The notes: a model not told the origin generated them from the sequence alone. DNA of 64,000 nucleotides from Pseudomonadota bacterium (GCA_021800795.1 JAJYYO010000001.1:1-64000); one strand, 5' to 3'; numbered from the stretch's first letter, positions 1 to 10,495 are shown. Made by a program: numbers and translations.

Positions 1-253
1 CGACACCGACGTGGTGCTGGTGATCGGCGCGAACGACGTGGTGAATCCGGCCGCCAAGAACGACAAATCAAGTCCCATCTACGGCATGCCGATCCTCGAC
101 GTGTACAAGGCGCGCACCGTGCTGGTGATCAAGCGCTCGATGGCGACCGGTTATGCGGGGCTGGACAACGACCTGTTCTACATGGACAAGACCATGATGG
201 TGTTCGGCGATGCCAAGAAGGTGGTCGAGGACATCATCAAGGCAATCGCCTGA
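1..253 (+). CDS. pntB: NAD(P) transhydrogenase subunit beta, C-terminal part (5' truncated by window edge)
   Basis: Translated C-terminus [71 protein letters not shown] is characteristic of PntB domain III. Confidence 0.95.
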   Translation, partial: DTDVVLVIGANDVVNPAAKNDKSSPIYGMPILDVYKARTVLVIKRSMATGYAGLDNDLFYMDKTMMVFGDAKKVVEDIIKAIA

Positions 254-316
254 CCCTCTCATTCATGAGAAAATCATTGCTGTCGCCGTCGATAAATTGA
301 CGGCGGCAGCAATGCG

Positions 317-493
317 CTACCTGGCAACGGGTTTTTTGAATAAAGCGAGCGCTATCTGAATCAATGCATGAAGCGCTGATTCCTGTTCTTCCCACTCGAA
401 CTCGTCCGCCATCGTCTCGTCCTGCAAATGAAGTTCGGAAAAATTTTCCGGCGCGACCGAATAGAGCAGGCCGTGTGAAAATGACCGTTCCAT
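317..493 (-). CDS. small acidic hypothetical protein (58 aa)
   Basis: ORF below the 60-aa cutoff of the track: MERSFSHGLLYSVAPENFSELHLQDETMADEFEWEEQESALHALIQIALALFKKPVAR; preceded by GGAGG. Confidence 0.45.
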   Translation of the reverse strand: MERSFSHGLLYSVAPENFSELHLQDETMADEFEWEEQESALHALIQIALALFKKPVAR

Positions 494-710
494 GGCTAAT
501 CCTCCATTTAAGACATATCGTAAACCATACGATGTTTAACAGTATATACGGTAATACTGTTAATGCAAACGGAAAATTAATGCAACTGAGATATACGTTT
601 AACGGCCTGCGCCAGGGCGTGCCGGGTGGTCTGTGCAAGCGCAGCACATTGGCAAAACTTGTATTTATAATCAGCTGATTAAATAGGGGCAGGTGGCGAG
701 GGTTGGAAGC

Positions 711-1166
711 TTAGAGGCGGCGGCTTTTGATCACCAGAAATACACCCAGCAGACTTTCGATTAAATAGGCAATGCTGGAGATGCCGTGCAGCATCTTGAA
801 TTTTAAGGAAAAATCGCTGTGCATCACGTCGAGCGGCAGCGCCTGTGCTTTCAGTTCATTCATGGCAGGTTGAATGCCAAGCTGTATGATCAATGTAATC
901 AATATCATGGATGCGGCCGTCCAGAACAGTGGCTGACGAATCACGGCGCGGCCGGACTGGCTGATGAAGAAAAACAGCAGATACACGCCACAAGCCAGAC
1001 CGAGATATTCCGCGCTGACAAACATTTTTCCTGCGAGCTGGCCGGCCAGTTGTCTGTCGGGCTGCGCGTAAAACAGGACGGGAACGGCGAGATAACCGAT
1101 GGCCCACAGGCTGCCGACCCAGGCGGTGACTGCAAGAGATGCGATGTGATGGGCGATATTTTTCAT
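711..1166 (-). CDS. DUF4149-type integral membrane protein
   Basis: 151 aa, four hydrophobic segments, pattern typical of the DUF4149/TMEM205-like family. Confidence 0.7.
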   Translation of the reverse strand: MKNIAHHIASLAVTAWVGSLWAIGYLAVPVLFYAQPDRQLAGQLAGKMFVSAEYLGLACGVYLLFFFISQSGRAVIRQPLFWTAASMILITLIIQLGIQPAMNELKAQALPLDVMHSDFSLKFKMLHGISSIAYLIESLLGVFLVIKSRRL

Positions 1167-1261
1167 GGGTACAGGGTAACACAGGCAAACGGATTTTTCC
1201 TGCGGACAGCTCGCTTTTTATAACGCTCGCCATTAGACACTCGCCATTAGCGCCCGGTGAT

Positions 1262-1720
1262 TTAATAGAATATATTTAGCTGGTTATAGTTTTTATAGTC
1301 AGTAAAAAGAGTCAGGCTAAAATTCTGTAGAATTGTGTAAAGTGAAGCATCGGTTTTGAGGCGTTTTTTACAATGGCGACTGGCACGTAAACACTGATCG
1401 CGATCCAGATTTGCGTTTTGACCGCATTCTCGGTGATGCCGTAGAACTCCTTGATCCGAAGACGCTGCTTGATCCATTTGAGGAACAGCTCGACATGCCA
1501 GCGACAAAGCTGTGCGATGGTCAGCGCAGACAAGTCGAAGTTGTGGGTCAGAAAGACCAGATATTTCTTGTGTTCGGCATCGTAGAACTTGATGCGGCGC
1601 AGGTGTTGCGAGTAATCCTTGCCGGCTTTGGCCGAATTGATGTTTACCCAGTAATATCGAATCATGTCTCGAATGACTGCGGGATTATTGGTGATAAAAT
1701 GCCAGTCGTATCGATGTAAC
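1262..1720 (-). pseudogene. IS4-family transposase remnant (C-terminal part, frameshifted)
   Basis: LRRIKFYDAEHKKYLVFLTHNFDLSALTIAQLCRWHVELFLKWIKQRLRIKEFYGITENAVKTQIWIAISVYVPVAIVK; continues in another frame as KKRLKTDASLYTILQNFSLTLF; N-terminus missing. Confidence 0.8.
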
Positions 1721-1739
1721 TCTGTACAGGAGGAAACAA

Positions 1740-2303
1740 ATGCTGAATAAATCAATGTTGATCGGGCTGGCGGGGGGGGCTGCCGCAGCCACTGCAATAG
1801 GCGGGATTGCGGGTTACGAAGTGTTGCATCACAAAGCCGCGCATGCCGATTATGCCGAAGTCGTCAGTGTGCAGCAGATTTTCAGAAATGTTCGTCAGGC
1901 TCACAAGGTTTGCGGGGAACAGCCTGTCACCCGCGAGGCTCCGGTGCGGGATCAGAATCGCATTGCCGGAACCGCGATCGGTGCGGTATTGGGCGGTATT
2001 CTGGGCGATCAGGTCGGCAACGGTAACGGCAGAACTGTTGCAGCCATCGCGGGTGCTGCGGCCGGCGGTTATGCGGGTAATACCGTGCAGAGAAACATGC
2101 AACAGTCCGACCGTCAGACAGTCATGGAAGAGCGCTGCAGGACGGAATACTCCAACGAGAAACAACTTCTCGGTTACAACGTGACTTACCATCTGGACGG
2201 CAAGCAGCACGTCGTGCACATGGACCATGATCCCGGTCCGCGCATACCGATGAAAGACGGTCATTTGGTTTTGAACTCGCAGTCACCCCTCAATCCTCCC
2301 TGA
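1740..2303 (+). CDS. glycine-zipper 2TM domain protein, surface antigen-like
   Basis: GTAIGAVLGGILGDQVGNGNGRTVAAIAGAAAGGYAGNTVQ glycine zipper; RBS AGGAGG upstream. Confidence 0.8.
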   Translation: MLNKSMLIGLAGGAAAATAIGGIAGYEVLHHKAAHADYAEVVSVQQIFRNVRQAHKVCGEQPVTREAPVRDQNRIAGTAIGAVLGGILGDQVGNGNGRTVAAIAGAAAGGYAGNTVQRNMQQSDRQTVMEERCRTEYSNEKQLLGYNVTYHLDGKQHVVHMDHDPGPRIPMKDGHLVLNSQSPLNPP

Positions 2304-2330
2304 GCAAGAGCCCGGGTGGTGCTTGTCAGT

Positions 2331-2440
2331 GGCGTTGTTGCATGGAAAATTTAAGTATTTAAACAACAAGGAAATAATTATTTTCCGATTTTTTAACTGA
2401 TTGATTTTTAATATAAAGTGTATATCCGTGCAACAACGCC
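2331..2440. mobile_element. MITE-like element with ~18-bp imperfect terminal inverted repeats
   Basis: GGCGTTGTTGCATGGAAA at 2331 versus TATCCGTGCAACAACGCC at 2423 (16/18 inverted match), AT-rich interior, no ORF. Confidence 0.5.
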
Positions 2441-2494
2441 GCCCGGTGACATGTTCGCACAAGTCATGGATGCCATGAACGTCACCGCGGACTG

Positions 2495-2683
2495 ATATTC
2501 GAAATCAAGCGGGATTGCAGTGGAGACGGCCCGGGCATATGCACCACGGTGTTCTTCCAGGGCGGCCCGTTGCGTTGCGTCTGGCGCCAGAACCCTGAAG
2601 GACAGAATGCCGGATCGATCTTGATAATTCTGATGGCAGGCTGCGCGCAGCAGATCAATTCAAACCGGCGGATGCAACCTTGA
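2495..2683 (+). pseudogene. degenerate glycyl-radical-enzyme activase / radical SAM N-terminal fragment
   Basis: IFEIKRDCSGDGPGICTTVFFQGGPLRCVWRQNPEGQ resembles the activase N-terminus (DGPGIRTTVFLKGCPLRCxWCxNPE) but lacks two of the three cluster cysteines and is truncated. Confidence 0.55.
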
Positions 2684-2700
2684 GGTGCAGCTTTTTAAGA

Positions 2701-3515
2701 TGAACGATCACCCGATGGAGTTAAGGCAGTGCGCGCTGTTCCGGCTTGCGGAATGCAACCCCGCTCGCAAGGCGGCGGCGGTGCGCAGCCTTGAGCAGGC
2801 ATGGCTGAAAGGCGAGGTAGCACTGGATAGCCAGGCGGCATTAAGCGCGATACTTGACATTCCCGGTCGTCCTGTCAGGCCGGAACTGGTCGCGCCGCGC
2901 GAGGTCAGGCGTCGCTCGATGATCACGCTTGAAGGGCGGGCCGCCCTGATTCATGCGCTGGTACACATCGAATTCAATGCCATCAATCTGGCGCTGGATG
3001 CAATCTGGCGCTTCTCGGATATGCCGCGCGAGTATTACGCGGACTGGTTGCAGGTAGCGGCTGAAGAAGCCCTGCATTTTTCTTTGCTGCTCGAACACTT
3101 GCAAAGTATGGGTTATAGCTATGGGGACTTCCCGGGACACAACAGTTTATGGGAGATGGTCGACAAGACCCGTCTCGACGTGCTGGCGCGCATGGCGCTG
3201 GTGCCAAGGACCATGGAGGCGCGCGGGCTGGACGCGGTGCCCGCGATGCGCGGGAAGCTTGCACAAGTTGGCGACATGAAAGCGGCTGAGATTCTGGATA
3301 TCATCCTGAGGGACGAAATCGGCCATGTCGCGATCGGCAATCGCTGGTACGGCTACCTGTGCGTGCAGCGCGGACTTGATCCTGTAGAAACGTACGCGCG
3401 CCTGGCAAGGGGCTATGCGGCGCCTCCGCTGCGCGGCCCGTTCAATTTGGCGGCCCGGCGGGCTGCCGGGTTCAGCGATGCGGAATTGGCGGCGCTGATA
3501 GTTCCGTATATATAG
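2701..3515 (+). CDS. DUF455 family ferritin-like protein
   Basis: HIEFNAINLALDAIWRFSDMPREYYADWLQVAAEEALHFSLLLEHL and RDEIGHVAIGNRWY ferritin-like motifs typical of DUF455 (COG2833). Confidence 0.85.
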
Positions 3516-3639
3516 GCCATCCGGCATATGGATTTTTTTTATTTATACGATTAGACTTCTTGGCGCCGTTTGTACAGCTTCATTGAAATGTCATGTTTCT
3601 CAGACACACTCGTCAATCAATCACCGGGGGGTGTTGATT

Positions 3640-3831
3640 ATGTTTAAATTTTCTTATCCGGGCGCTCATGTTCAGGCTGTCGGTCGAACTTGCCCCAAAT
3701 GTAACTCTTCCTATCTGGACAGGGTGCCGCGTCGTTTGCTCGACCGAATTTTCTGTCTTGTCGTTTCCGTCAGGCGCTACCAGTGCGAGTCGTGCGGCTG
3801 GCAGGGCAATATGAAATTTAATCGAAAGTAA
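3640..3831 (+). CDS. small zinc-ribbon protein (two CxxC motifs)
   Basis: CPKC...CESC spacing in a 63-aa ORF. Confidence 0.6.
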   Translation: MFKFSYPGAHVQAVGRTCPKCNSSYLDRVPRRLLDRIFCLVVSVRRYQCESCGWQGNMKFNRK

Positions 3832-3954
3832 CACGAAGCCATCCGCAGTCCGTCCGTCAGTATTAAGCTGTGCGGCTCCTGCAAGACGGGATAGTTTTGT
3901 CAAGCAGGCGCGGGCGTGGCACAATTGCGTCCTGCACCTTGACGATCCCCATTC

Positions 3955-4794
3955 ATGCTGAGTTACCGACACGCCTTTCACGCAGGCAATCATGCCGATG
4001 TGCTGAAGCACTTCATCGAAGTACAACTGCTGCGCTACCTGTCGCAAAAAGACAAACCGTTCTGGTACATCGACACCCATGCAGGCGCGGGATGCTATGC
4101 GCTGGACAGCGGTTATGCAACGCAGAATGCCGAATATGAGAGCGGTATTGCGCGACTGTGGCGCCGCGATGATCTGCCCGAAGCACTGGCCGACTACGTG
4201 ACCTTGGTCAAAAGCATCAATCCTGACGGACAAATGAAACTGTATCCCGGATCACCGCTGATTGCGCAGCGTCTGTTGCGGGAGCAGGACAAAATGCGCC
4301 TGTTTGAGTTGCACCCGAGCGACAGCGAGCTTTTGCAGGAAAATTTTGCGGGTTCAGGGGCGCTGGTGCAAAGCGCCGATGGTTTTACTGCGCTCAAGGC
4401 CTTGCTGCCGCCGCCGCCGCGCCGCGCGCTGCTGCTGATAGACCCGCCTTACGAAGATAAACAGGATTACCAGCGCGTGGTATCGGCGCTGCGCGAGGGG
4501 CTCAAGCGCTTCGCCAGCGGCGTCTATGCCGTGTGGTATCCTCAGTTGCAACGCGCCGACGCGCGGCAGTTGCCGGAACAACTCAAGCAACTGCCGGTGA
4601 AAAGCTGGCTTAATGTGGCGCTCAGCGTGCAGGGATTGAGCGAAGATGGTTTCGGCATGCATGGCAGCGGCATGTTCGTGCTCAATCCGCCATGGAATCT
4701 GCATGCTACGCTGCAACAGGTGATGCCTTATCTCGCGGATGTGCTGGGGCGGGACGCGCAAGCCTCATTTATTCTGGAGCAGGGTCAGAAATGA
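3955..4794 (+). CDS. rlmJ: 23S rRNA (adenine(2030)-N(6))-methyltransferase
   Basis: MLSYRHAFHAGNHADVLKH..., IDTHAGAGCY, LIDPPYE motifs. Confidence 0.95.
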   Translation: MLSYRHAFHAGNHADVLKHFIEVQLLRYLSQKDKPFWYIDTHAGAGCYALDSGYATQNAEYESGIARLWRRDDLPEALADYVTLVKSINPDGQMKLYPGSPLIAQRLLREQDKMRLFELHPSDSELLQENFAGSGALVQSADGFTALKALLPPPPRRALLLIDPPYEDKQDYQRVVSALREGLKRFASGVYAVWYPQLQRADARQLPEQLKQLPVKSWLNVALSVQGLSEDGFGMHGSGMFVLNPPWNLHATLQQVMPYLADVLGRDAQASFILEQGQK

Positions 4795-4873
4795 CGTTTG
4801 CTGCGGATTGCCGCAACTGCTCGCGCCTTGCCATCGCCGATACCGCTCAACATCTTGAAAACTGAAAAATTCG

Positions 4874-6745
4874 ATGCGCGCGTTTGATGTTAAATCCATT
4901 TTAGACAGCCTGCCCTTGCTGCCCGGCGTGTACCGCTATTACGACGAGCGCGGAGCCGTGCTGTATGTCGGCAAGGCCAATCAACTGAAAAAACGCGTCT
5001 CCTCCTATTTCCAGAAGAGCAATATTTCACCGCGCATCCGCCTGATGGTGTCGCACATTGCGCGCATCGAAACCACCGTGACACGTTCGGAAGCCGAAGC
5101 GCTGCTGTTGGAAAACAATCTGATCAAGTCTTTGAAGCCGCGATATAATATCCTGTTCAGAGACGATAAATCGTATCCATATATCGTGCTGACCGGAGAT
5201 CGATTCCCGCGACTGACTTATTATCGCGGCGCACCCGATCGCCGGCATCAGTTTTTCGGCCCGTATCCCAACGCCTATGCCGCCCGTGAAACGATACAGT
5301 TGCTGCAAAGGATTTTCCGCATACGCACCTGCGAGGACAGCGTGTTCAAAAATCGCACGCGCCCCTGTTTGTTGCACCAGATCAATCGTTGTACCGCACC
5401 CTGCGTCAATTTGATTTCCGAGGCGGACTATCAGACCGATATTCGCTGTGCCGTGCTGCTGCTGCAAGGCAAACACCAGGAAGTCGAGCGCACCTTGCGA
5501 GCCGCGATGGAGCAGGCGGCAGAGGTGCAGCATTATGAGCAGGCCGCTGTGTTGCGCGACCAGTTGCATGCCTTGCATACCGTTCAACAAAAACAATTCG
5601 TTGAATCGACGGGGGGCGAGACGAATGCCGACATCATCGCGCTGGCGCAGCAAGATGGGCTGGTTTGTGTGAACCTTGCCATGGTGCGCGGCGGACGTCA
5701 CCTGGGCGACAAGAGTTTTTTCCCGGAACATGCGGAAGATTTGCCGCCGGATGAAATTGTGCAGGCATTTATCGCGCAGCATTATCTCAATCGTGCCGTG
5801 CCTCCTTTACTGGTGTTGGCAGCTGAATGTGATTCTAAAAAACTTATGGATGGGCAAGCTGATGAAACCCTGGCGCAATTGTTGAGCGAACAGGCAGGGC
5901 ACGCGGTCAAAATCAGCACGGCCGCCGGCGGAGAGCGCCGCCAGTGGCTTGAAATGGCGCAGCGCAACGCAGAGCTTGCACTGGGTCAGCGCGTGATGCA
6001 GCAAGGCGGACAGTCTGTGCGTCTGGATCGGCTGCGCGCCTGGCTGGATATGCCACAGTTGCAGCGCATCGAATGCTTTGATATCAGTCATACCATGGGA
6101 GAGGCGACGGTGGCTTCATGCGTGGTTTACGACAATCTCGACATGCGATCGGCGCAATATCGGCGCTATAACATCCCAGTCCTGAGCTTAGCCGAAGGAG
6201 GCGGCATCACGCCGGGAGATGACTACGCGGCGATGCGTCAGGCGCTGACACGCCGCTATCAGAAACTCGCAGTCGCCTCCATTGACAAGAAGGACGCGGC
6301 GCGGCCCGATTTGATCCTGATAGACGGCGGTTTGGGGCAACTGCATGTCGCCATGCAGGTGATGCAGGAACTCGGGCTGGATTTGCCATTGGTCGGGGTT
6401 GCCAAGGGAGTCGACAGGAAGGCGGGGATGGAGCAGCTGATTTTTCCCGACGGCAGGGCCAGACGCTTGAGCGCCGATGATCCGGCATTGCATCTGATAC
6501 AAACGATACGCGATGAGGCCCACCGTTTCGCGATTACCGGACACCGTGCGCGGCGCGCCAAGACCCGCACCACATCCAGTCTGGAAGAAATCAGCGGGGT
6601 GGGGGATAAGCGGCGTCGCAGCCTGCTGACTCACTTCGGCGGGCTTCGTGGCGTCACGCAGGCCGGCGTCGAGCAGCTCTGTCAGGTTGAGGGAATCAGC
6701 AAATCGCTTGCTGAAAAGATATATCGGCAATTGCATCAAAAATGA
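4874..6745 (+). CDS. uvrC: excinuclease ABC subunit C
   Basis: GIY-YIG N-terminus ([30 protein letters not shown]), UvrC core [19 protein letters not shown]-terminal HhH. Confidence 0.98.
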   Translation: MRAFDVKSILDSLPLLPGVYRYYDERGAVLYVGKANQLKKRVSSYFQKSNISPRIRLMVSHIARIETTVTRSEAEALLLENNLIKSLKPRYNILFRDDKSYPYIVLTGDRFPRLTYYRGAPDRRHQFFGPYPNAYAARETIQLLQRIFRIRTCEDSVFKNRTRPCLLHQINRCTAPCVNLISEADYQTDIRCAVLLLQGKHQEVERTLRAAMEQAAEVQHYEQAAVLRDQLHALHTVQQKQFVESTGGETNADIIALAQQDGLVCVNLAMVRGGRHLGDKSFFPEHAEDLPPDEIVQAFIAQHYLNRAVPPLLVLAAECDSKKLMDGQADETLAQLLSEQAGHAVKISTAAGGERRQWLEMAQRNAELALGQRVMQQGGQSVRLDRLRAWLDMPQLQRIECFDISHTMGEATVASCVVYDNLDMRSAQYRRYNIPVLSLAEGGGITPGDDYAAMRQALTRRYQKLAVASIDKKDAARPDLILIDGGLGQLHVAMQVMQELGLDLPLVGVAKGVDRKAGMEQLIFPDGRARRLSADDPALHLIQTIRDEAHRFAITGHRARRAKTRTTSSLEEISGVGDKRRRSLLTHFGGLRGVTQAGVEQLCQVEGISKSLAEKIYRQLHQK

Positions 6746-6792
6746 AGAAAAGTTGTTGCCGCCGCGATTTGTCAGCGGCTACACTGACGCCC

Positions 6793-7359
6793 ATGAAGAT
6801 AAACATCCCAAATTTGCTTACCTGGTTAAGAATTCTGCTCATTCCGGTATTCATAACGGCGTTTTACTTGTCCGACAGCACGCTTGCCCCGCATGCAAAA
6901 AACTTGACTGCGACAGGTGTATTTTTACTGGCATCGCTGACCGACTGGCTGGATGGATACCTTGCGCGTCGGTTGAATCAATCTTCCGCGTTCGGCGCCT
7001 TTCTCGATCCGGTCGCGGATAAACTGATGGTGGCCGCAGCGCTGATATTGCTGGTCGAGTTGGGTCGCGCGGATGCAGTGATTGCTTTTATTATCATCGG
7101 ACGGGAAATCACTATTTCGGCACTGCGCGAATGGATGGCCAAGATCGGAGAGAGCAAGAGCACGGCAGTTTCCCTGCTGGGGAAAGTAAAAACGACGTTT
7201 CAGATGCTCGCGATCGCCATGCTGCTCTACCACGAGCAGGTGCTGGGTATGAATTGCCAGGAAGTCGGTTCGTTGCTGCTGTATTTGGCAGCGCTGCTCA
7301 CATTGTGGTCGATGGGCTATTACCTGATGATGGCGATGCAGCGATTGAAAGAAATATGA
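6793..7359 (+). CDS. pgsA: CDP-diacylglycerol--glycerol-3-phosphate 3-phosphatidyltransferase
   Basis: CDP-alcohol phosphatidyltransferase motif DWLDGYLARRLNQSSAFGAFLDPVADK. Confidence 0.95.
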   Translation: MKINIPNLLTWLRILLIPVFITAFYLSDSTLAPHAKNLTATGVFLLASLTDWLDGYLARRLNQSSAFGAFLDPVADKLMVAAALILLVELGRADAVIAFIIIGREITISALREWMAKIGESKSTAVSLLGKVKTTFQMLAIAMLLYHEQVLGMNCQEVGSLLLYLAALLTLWSMGYYLMMAMQRLKEI

Positions 7360-7405
7360 AATCAGCGTTGCTTTCGCGGGGTGTGTCTGTATAATGCGCA
7401 GCCTT

Positions 7406-7482
7406 CGGGGTGTAGCGTAGCCTGGTAGCGCGCCTGCTTTGGGAGCAGGATGTCGGGAGTTCGAATCTCTCCACCCCGACCA
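7406..7482 (+). tRNA. tRNA-Pro (TGG)
   Basis: 77-nt cloverleaf, anticodon loop TTTGGGA, TTCGAATC T-loop, encoded CCA. Confidence 0.95.
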
Positions 7483-7550
7483 GTCAGTAAAGTAACAAAC
7501 AGTCAATTGACCCCAAGCCGGTCTTATTTTTCTGTATAATGTGCGACCTT

Positions 7551-7627
7551 CGGGGTGTAGCGTAGCCTGGTAGCGCGCCTGCTTTGGGAGCAGGATGTCG
7601 GGAGTTCGAATCTCTCCACCCCGACCA
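7551..7627 (+). tRNA. tRNA-Pro (TGG), second identical copy
   Basis: Identical 77 nt to 7406-7482, encoded CCA. Confidence 0.95.
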
Positions 7628-7663
7628 GATTTTTGCAGTAACAAGCTTTAGCGTAAAGGATTT

Positions 7664-7740
7664 GTGCCCATAGCTCAACCGGATAGAGCACCAGCCTTCT
7701 AAGCTGGGGGTTACAGGTTCGATTCCTGTTGGGCACACCA
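7664..7740 (+). tRNA. tRNA-Arg (TCT)
   Basis: GTGCCCATAGCTCAACCGGATAGAGCACCAGCCTTCTAAGCTGG...GGGCACACCA cloverleaf. Confidence 0.95.
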
Positions 7741-7780
7741 GTGTCTGCCGGGTGTCCGGACAAAAGTTTTAAAGTTCAAT

Positions 7781-7857
7781 GGTGGCTGTAGCTCAGTTGG
7801 TAGAGTCCAGGATTGTGATTCCTGTTGTCGTGGGTTCGAGCCCCATCAGCCACCCCA
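7781..7857 (+). tRNA. tRNA-His (GTG)
   Basis: Anticodon GTG, extra 5' G opposite discriminator C, encoded CCA. Confidence 0.95.
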
Positions 7858-7861
7858 CACA

Positions 7862-7896
7862 AAGCCTTTAATTCATTGAGTTAGAGGCTTTTTTCT
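7862..7896 (+). terminator. rho-independent terminator after the tRNA cluster
   Basis: AAAGCCT...AGGCTTTTTT stem plus T-tract. Confidence 0.7.
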
Positions 7897-8099
7897 TGTC
7901 TGTCTTTATCAATATTTATCTGAATTTATCTCACTTCTTGGTAATTCACTGTGCCAAAATTGTGCCGGATTGCGCCAAAAAGAGAGAGTTGTCGATTAAG
8001 TCCGTAAACGGCTGCAAATCCGGGGGCTGGTAGCCGCCGCTTCGATTCGGTAAATTAACGTTGTCGAGACGACTAACAACCGAAGGAGAGAAGCGATGA

Positions 8100-8250
8100 G
8101 ATTAACGTAGGTTCGGCGTTATTGCCAGGGCTTTTGAACGGGCCAAACGGGCTGGCGAAGCTGGTTGAAACGGTGCTCAATCAAATTCTGGAGGCTCAGG
8201 TAGCTGAGTCGGTTGGCGCGCTGCCGGCAGAGAAAAACGAGGTCTGGCAG
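8100..8250 (+). pseudogene. IS256-family transposase N-terminal remnant
   Basis: LLPGLLNGPNGLAKLVETVLNQILEAQVAESVGALPAEKNE resembles the IS256-type N-terminal region; no downstream DDE domain. Confidence 0.5.
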
Positions 8251-8582
8251 GAACGGAAATATCTGGGTATGGACGAATTTAACGACTGGGCCGCATTAAA
8301 AAATACGCCCGTTGATGACGGAAATGTCATTGCCATGAATGGCTAAAAAACGTGATATACCGGATTTAAATTTACAGCACTTTTTGGACTTGACCTTGTC
8401 AGTTTCATACCATCCCCTTTCGATTTACAATCGCACCTGGAAGCTAGCGTTTAGTTGTCAGGAAGACGGAGCAGAATATCCAGCGCCAGTTCAGCATCAG
8501 AAGAAGTCATATCGTTGTCCGCATCTGAGCGAATGCGAAAAATTGTCGGGCACGAATTCGACAGCAAGGCTTAAAGGTTTTT

Positions 8583-9341
8583 ATGCATACACTCACCATT
8601 GCCACTTACAATATCCACAAGGGCTTCTCCTACTTCAACCAGCGGGTGGTGCTGCACGAGTTGCGCGATCGGCTGCACGAACTCAATGCCGACATTGTGT
8701 TTTTGCAGGAAGTGCAGGGCGCGCACACGTTTCATCACCACAATTTTGTAAACTACCCTGAAGGCGCGCAACACGAATTTATCGCGGACAGGCGATGGCC
8801 GCATTTCGCCTACGGCATGAACTCCATCTATGCGGCAGGTCACCATGGCAATGCAATTCTGAGCCGTTATCCTATCGTGCAGATGCTCAATACCGATATA
8901 TCCGCGCATCGCTTTGAAAGTCGGGGGCTGCTGCATTGCGAGATTCAACTTGAGGGAGGGCAGCGCGTGCATTGTCTGTGCGCTCATTTTGGTTTGTTTG
9001 CAAGGGGGCGTCGCAGTCAAACAGCGGCTTTGATCGAATATGTCAAAAATGAAATCCCAGCCGATGCGCCGGTCATCATCGCGGGGGACTTCAATGACTG
9101 GCGCAACCAGATGAGTGTGGCAATTGCAAGCGAATTGGGCATGCATGATGTATTCAATCTGCACGGCGGGAGGCTGGCGCGCAGCTTTCCGGCCAGGATG
9201 CCGATGTTTCGTCTGGATCGCATCTATGTGCGGGGTTTCACCGTGCAGCAAAGCGCCGTGCATGTGGGCGGTGCCTGGCAACGTTTGTCCGATCACGCGG
9301 CGCTGTCCGCCAGTCTAACGCTTAATGAGCAGCATGCATAA
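8583..9341 (+). CDS. endonuclease/exonuclease/phosphatase family protein
   Basis: TIATYNIHKGFSYFNQR, DIVFLQEVQG, IIAGDFNDWRNQ, LSDHAALSA motifs. Confidence 0.9.
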   Translation: MHTLTIATYNIHKGFSYFNQRVVLHELRDRLHELNADIVFLQEVQGAHTFHHHNFVNYPEGAQHEFIADRRWPHFAYGMNSIYAAGHHGNAILSRYPIVQMLNTDISAHRFESRGLLHCEIQLEGGQRVHCLCAHFGLFARGRRSQTAALIEYVKNEIPADAPVIIAGDFNDWRNQMSVAIASELGMHDVFNLHGGRLARSFPARMPMFRLDRIYVRGFTVQQSAVHVGGAWQRLSDHAALSASLTLNEQHA

Positions 9342-10494
9342 GGTAAACGGGAATCGGCTCCTGCTGCTGCAAAATGGCGCCGCATATTTTCCGCAACTCT
9401 GCGCGGACATTGATGCATGCAAAAGTTTTATTTATCTGGAAACCTATATTTTCTCAGCCGATGAAACCGGGCGTCAGGTAAGCGAGGCTTTGCAGCGCGC
9501 AGCGCGGCGCGATGTGGTGGTGCGTGTACTGATGGATGGTTTCGGTTCGGCGGATTTTCCGCCGCATTGGCGGACTCAATTGCAAGAGTCCGGCGTGCAG
9601 GTGCAATGGTTCAGGCGAGAAATTTCTCCTTTTACCTGGCGGCGTAACCGGAAGCGTCGTCTGCTTCGTTTGCATCGCAAACTGGTCGTGCTGGACGGTG
9701 AGGTGGCTTTCATCGGCGGTATCAACATCATTGACGATACAAAGCACAATGTCGCTGTGCCGCGCTTCGATTTTGCAGTACGTGTAGAGGGCAGCGTGGC
9801 AGGAGAGATTTATGCTGTGATGCGCAGCCTTTGGGGGGCGGTGTCATGGGCTAACGCCAGTGGCAAGCGTATCGAGCGCTTTATGCTGGGCAACGGGCGG
9901 CGTTCCGCGCTGCCGAATATCGCGATTTATTTACGCGATAATTTGCGCCACCGGCGTGATATCGAACGCGCTTATATGAAGGCGATCGCTAATGCAGAGC
10001 GCGAGGTGGTGATCGCCAATGCCTATTTTCTGCCGGGACTTTCTTTTCGCCGAACCCTGATGCAGGCCGCAGAGCGCGGGGTGCGCGTGGTCCTGCTGCT
10101 GCAAGGCCGGGTGGAATACCGCTTGTTGCACTATGCAACGCATGCCTTGTACGCGGAGTTGCTGGCGGCGGGCATCGAAATTTATGAGTATCAGGCCAGT
10201 TATCTGCATGCCAAGGTCGCGGTGGTGGATGGCTTATGGGTTACGGTGGGCTCTTCCAATATCGATCCGTTCAGCCTCCTGCTGGCGCGCGAAGCCAATC
10301 TGGTGGTATCCGATGCGGGGTTTGCCGCGGAGTTGCGTGACAGGTTGTTCGCGGCCATCTCGCAGGATGCGTTGCGCATCAATCCTGCGCACTGGAATCG
10401 CGTCGGTTGGTGCGGGCATCTGTTGGCGCGATTGAGCTATGCCACCGTGCGCATGGTCATAGGCGTGCTGGGCTACGGTAAAAGCGTGGATTAG
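9325..10494 (+). CDS. clsB: cardiolipin synthase B
   Basis: Two PLD HKD motifs (RLHRKLVVLDGEVAFIGGINI; YLHAKVAVVDGLWVTVGSSNID). Confidence 0.92.
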   Translation: MSSMHKVNGNRLLLLQNGAAYFPQLCADIDACKSFIYLETYIFSADETGRQVSEALQRAARRDVVVRVLMDGFGSADFPPHWRTQLQESGVQVQWFRREISPFTWRRNRKRRLLRLHRKLVVLDGEVAFIGGINIIDDTKHNVAVPRFDFAVRVEGSVAGEIYAVMRSLWGAVSWANASGKRIERFMLGNGRRSALPNIAIYLRDNLRHRRDIERAYMKAIANAEREVVIANAYFLPGLSFRRTLMQAAERGVRVVLLLQGRVEYRLLHYATHALYAELLAAGIEIYEYQASYLHAKVAVVDGLWVTVGSSNIDPFSLLLAREANLVVSDAGFAAELRDRLFAAISQDALRINPAHWNRVGWCGHLLARLSYATVRMVIGVLGYGKSVD

Positions 10495-10495
10495 G

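Noticed and set aside
2341-2372. Shared TTTAAACAACAAGG with 26950
   Set aside because: A 14-bp AT-rich match is expected by chance in a 64 kb window
5027-5782. 251-aa minus-strand ORF inside uvrC
   Set aside because: Fully antisense to a clear uvrC; no recognisable domain, typical GC-driven shadow ORF
7484-7763. Minus-strand ORFs (NRTCNPQLRRL..., FELPTSCSQSRRATRL...)
   Set aside because: These are antisense translations of tRNA genes, a well-known false-ORF signature
8339-8761. 140-aa ORF overlapping the exonuclease-type gene start
   Set aside because: No recognisable motif, most of it overlaps 8583-9341 in another frame
8571-9296. 241-aa minus-strand ORF
   Set aside because: Antisense to the endonuclease/exonuclease/phosphatase gene
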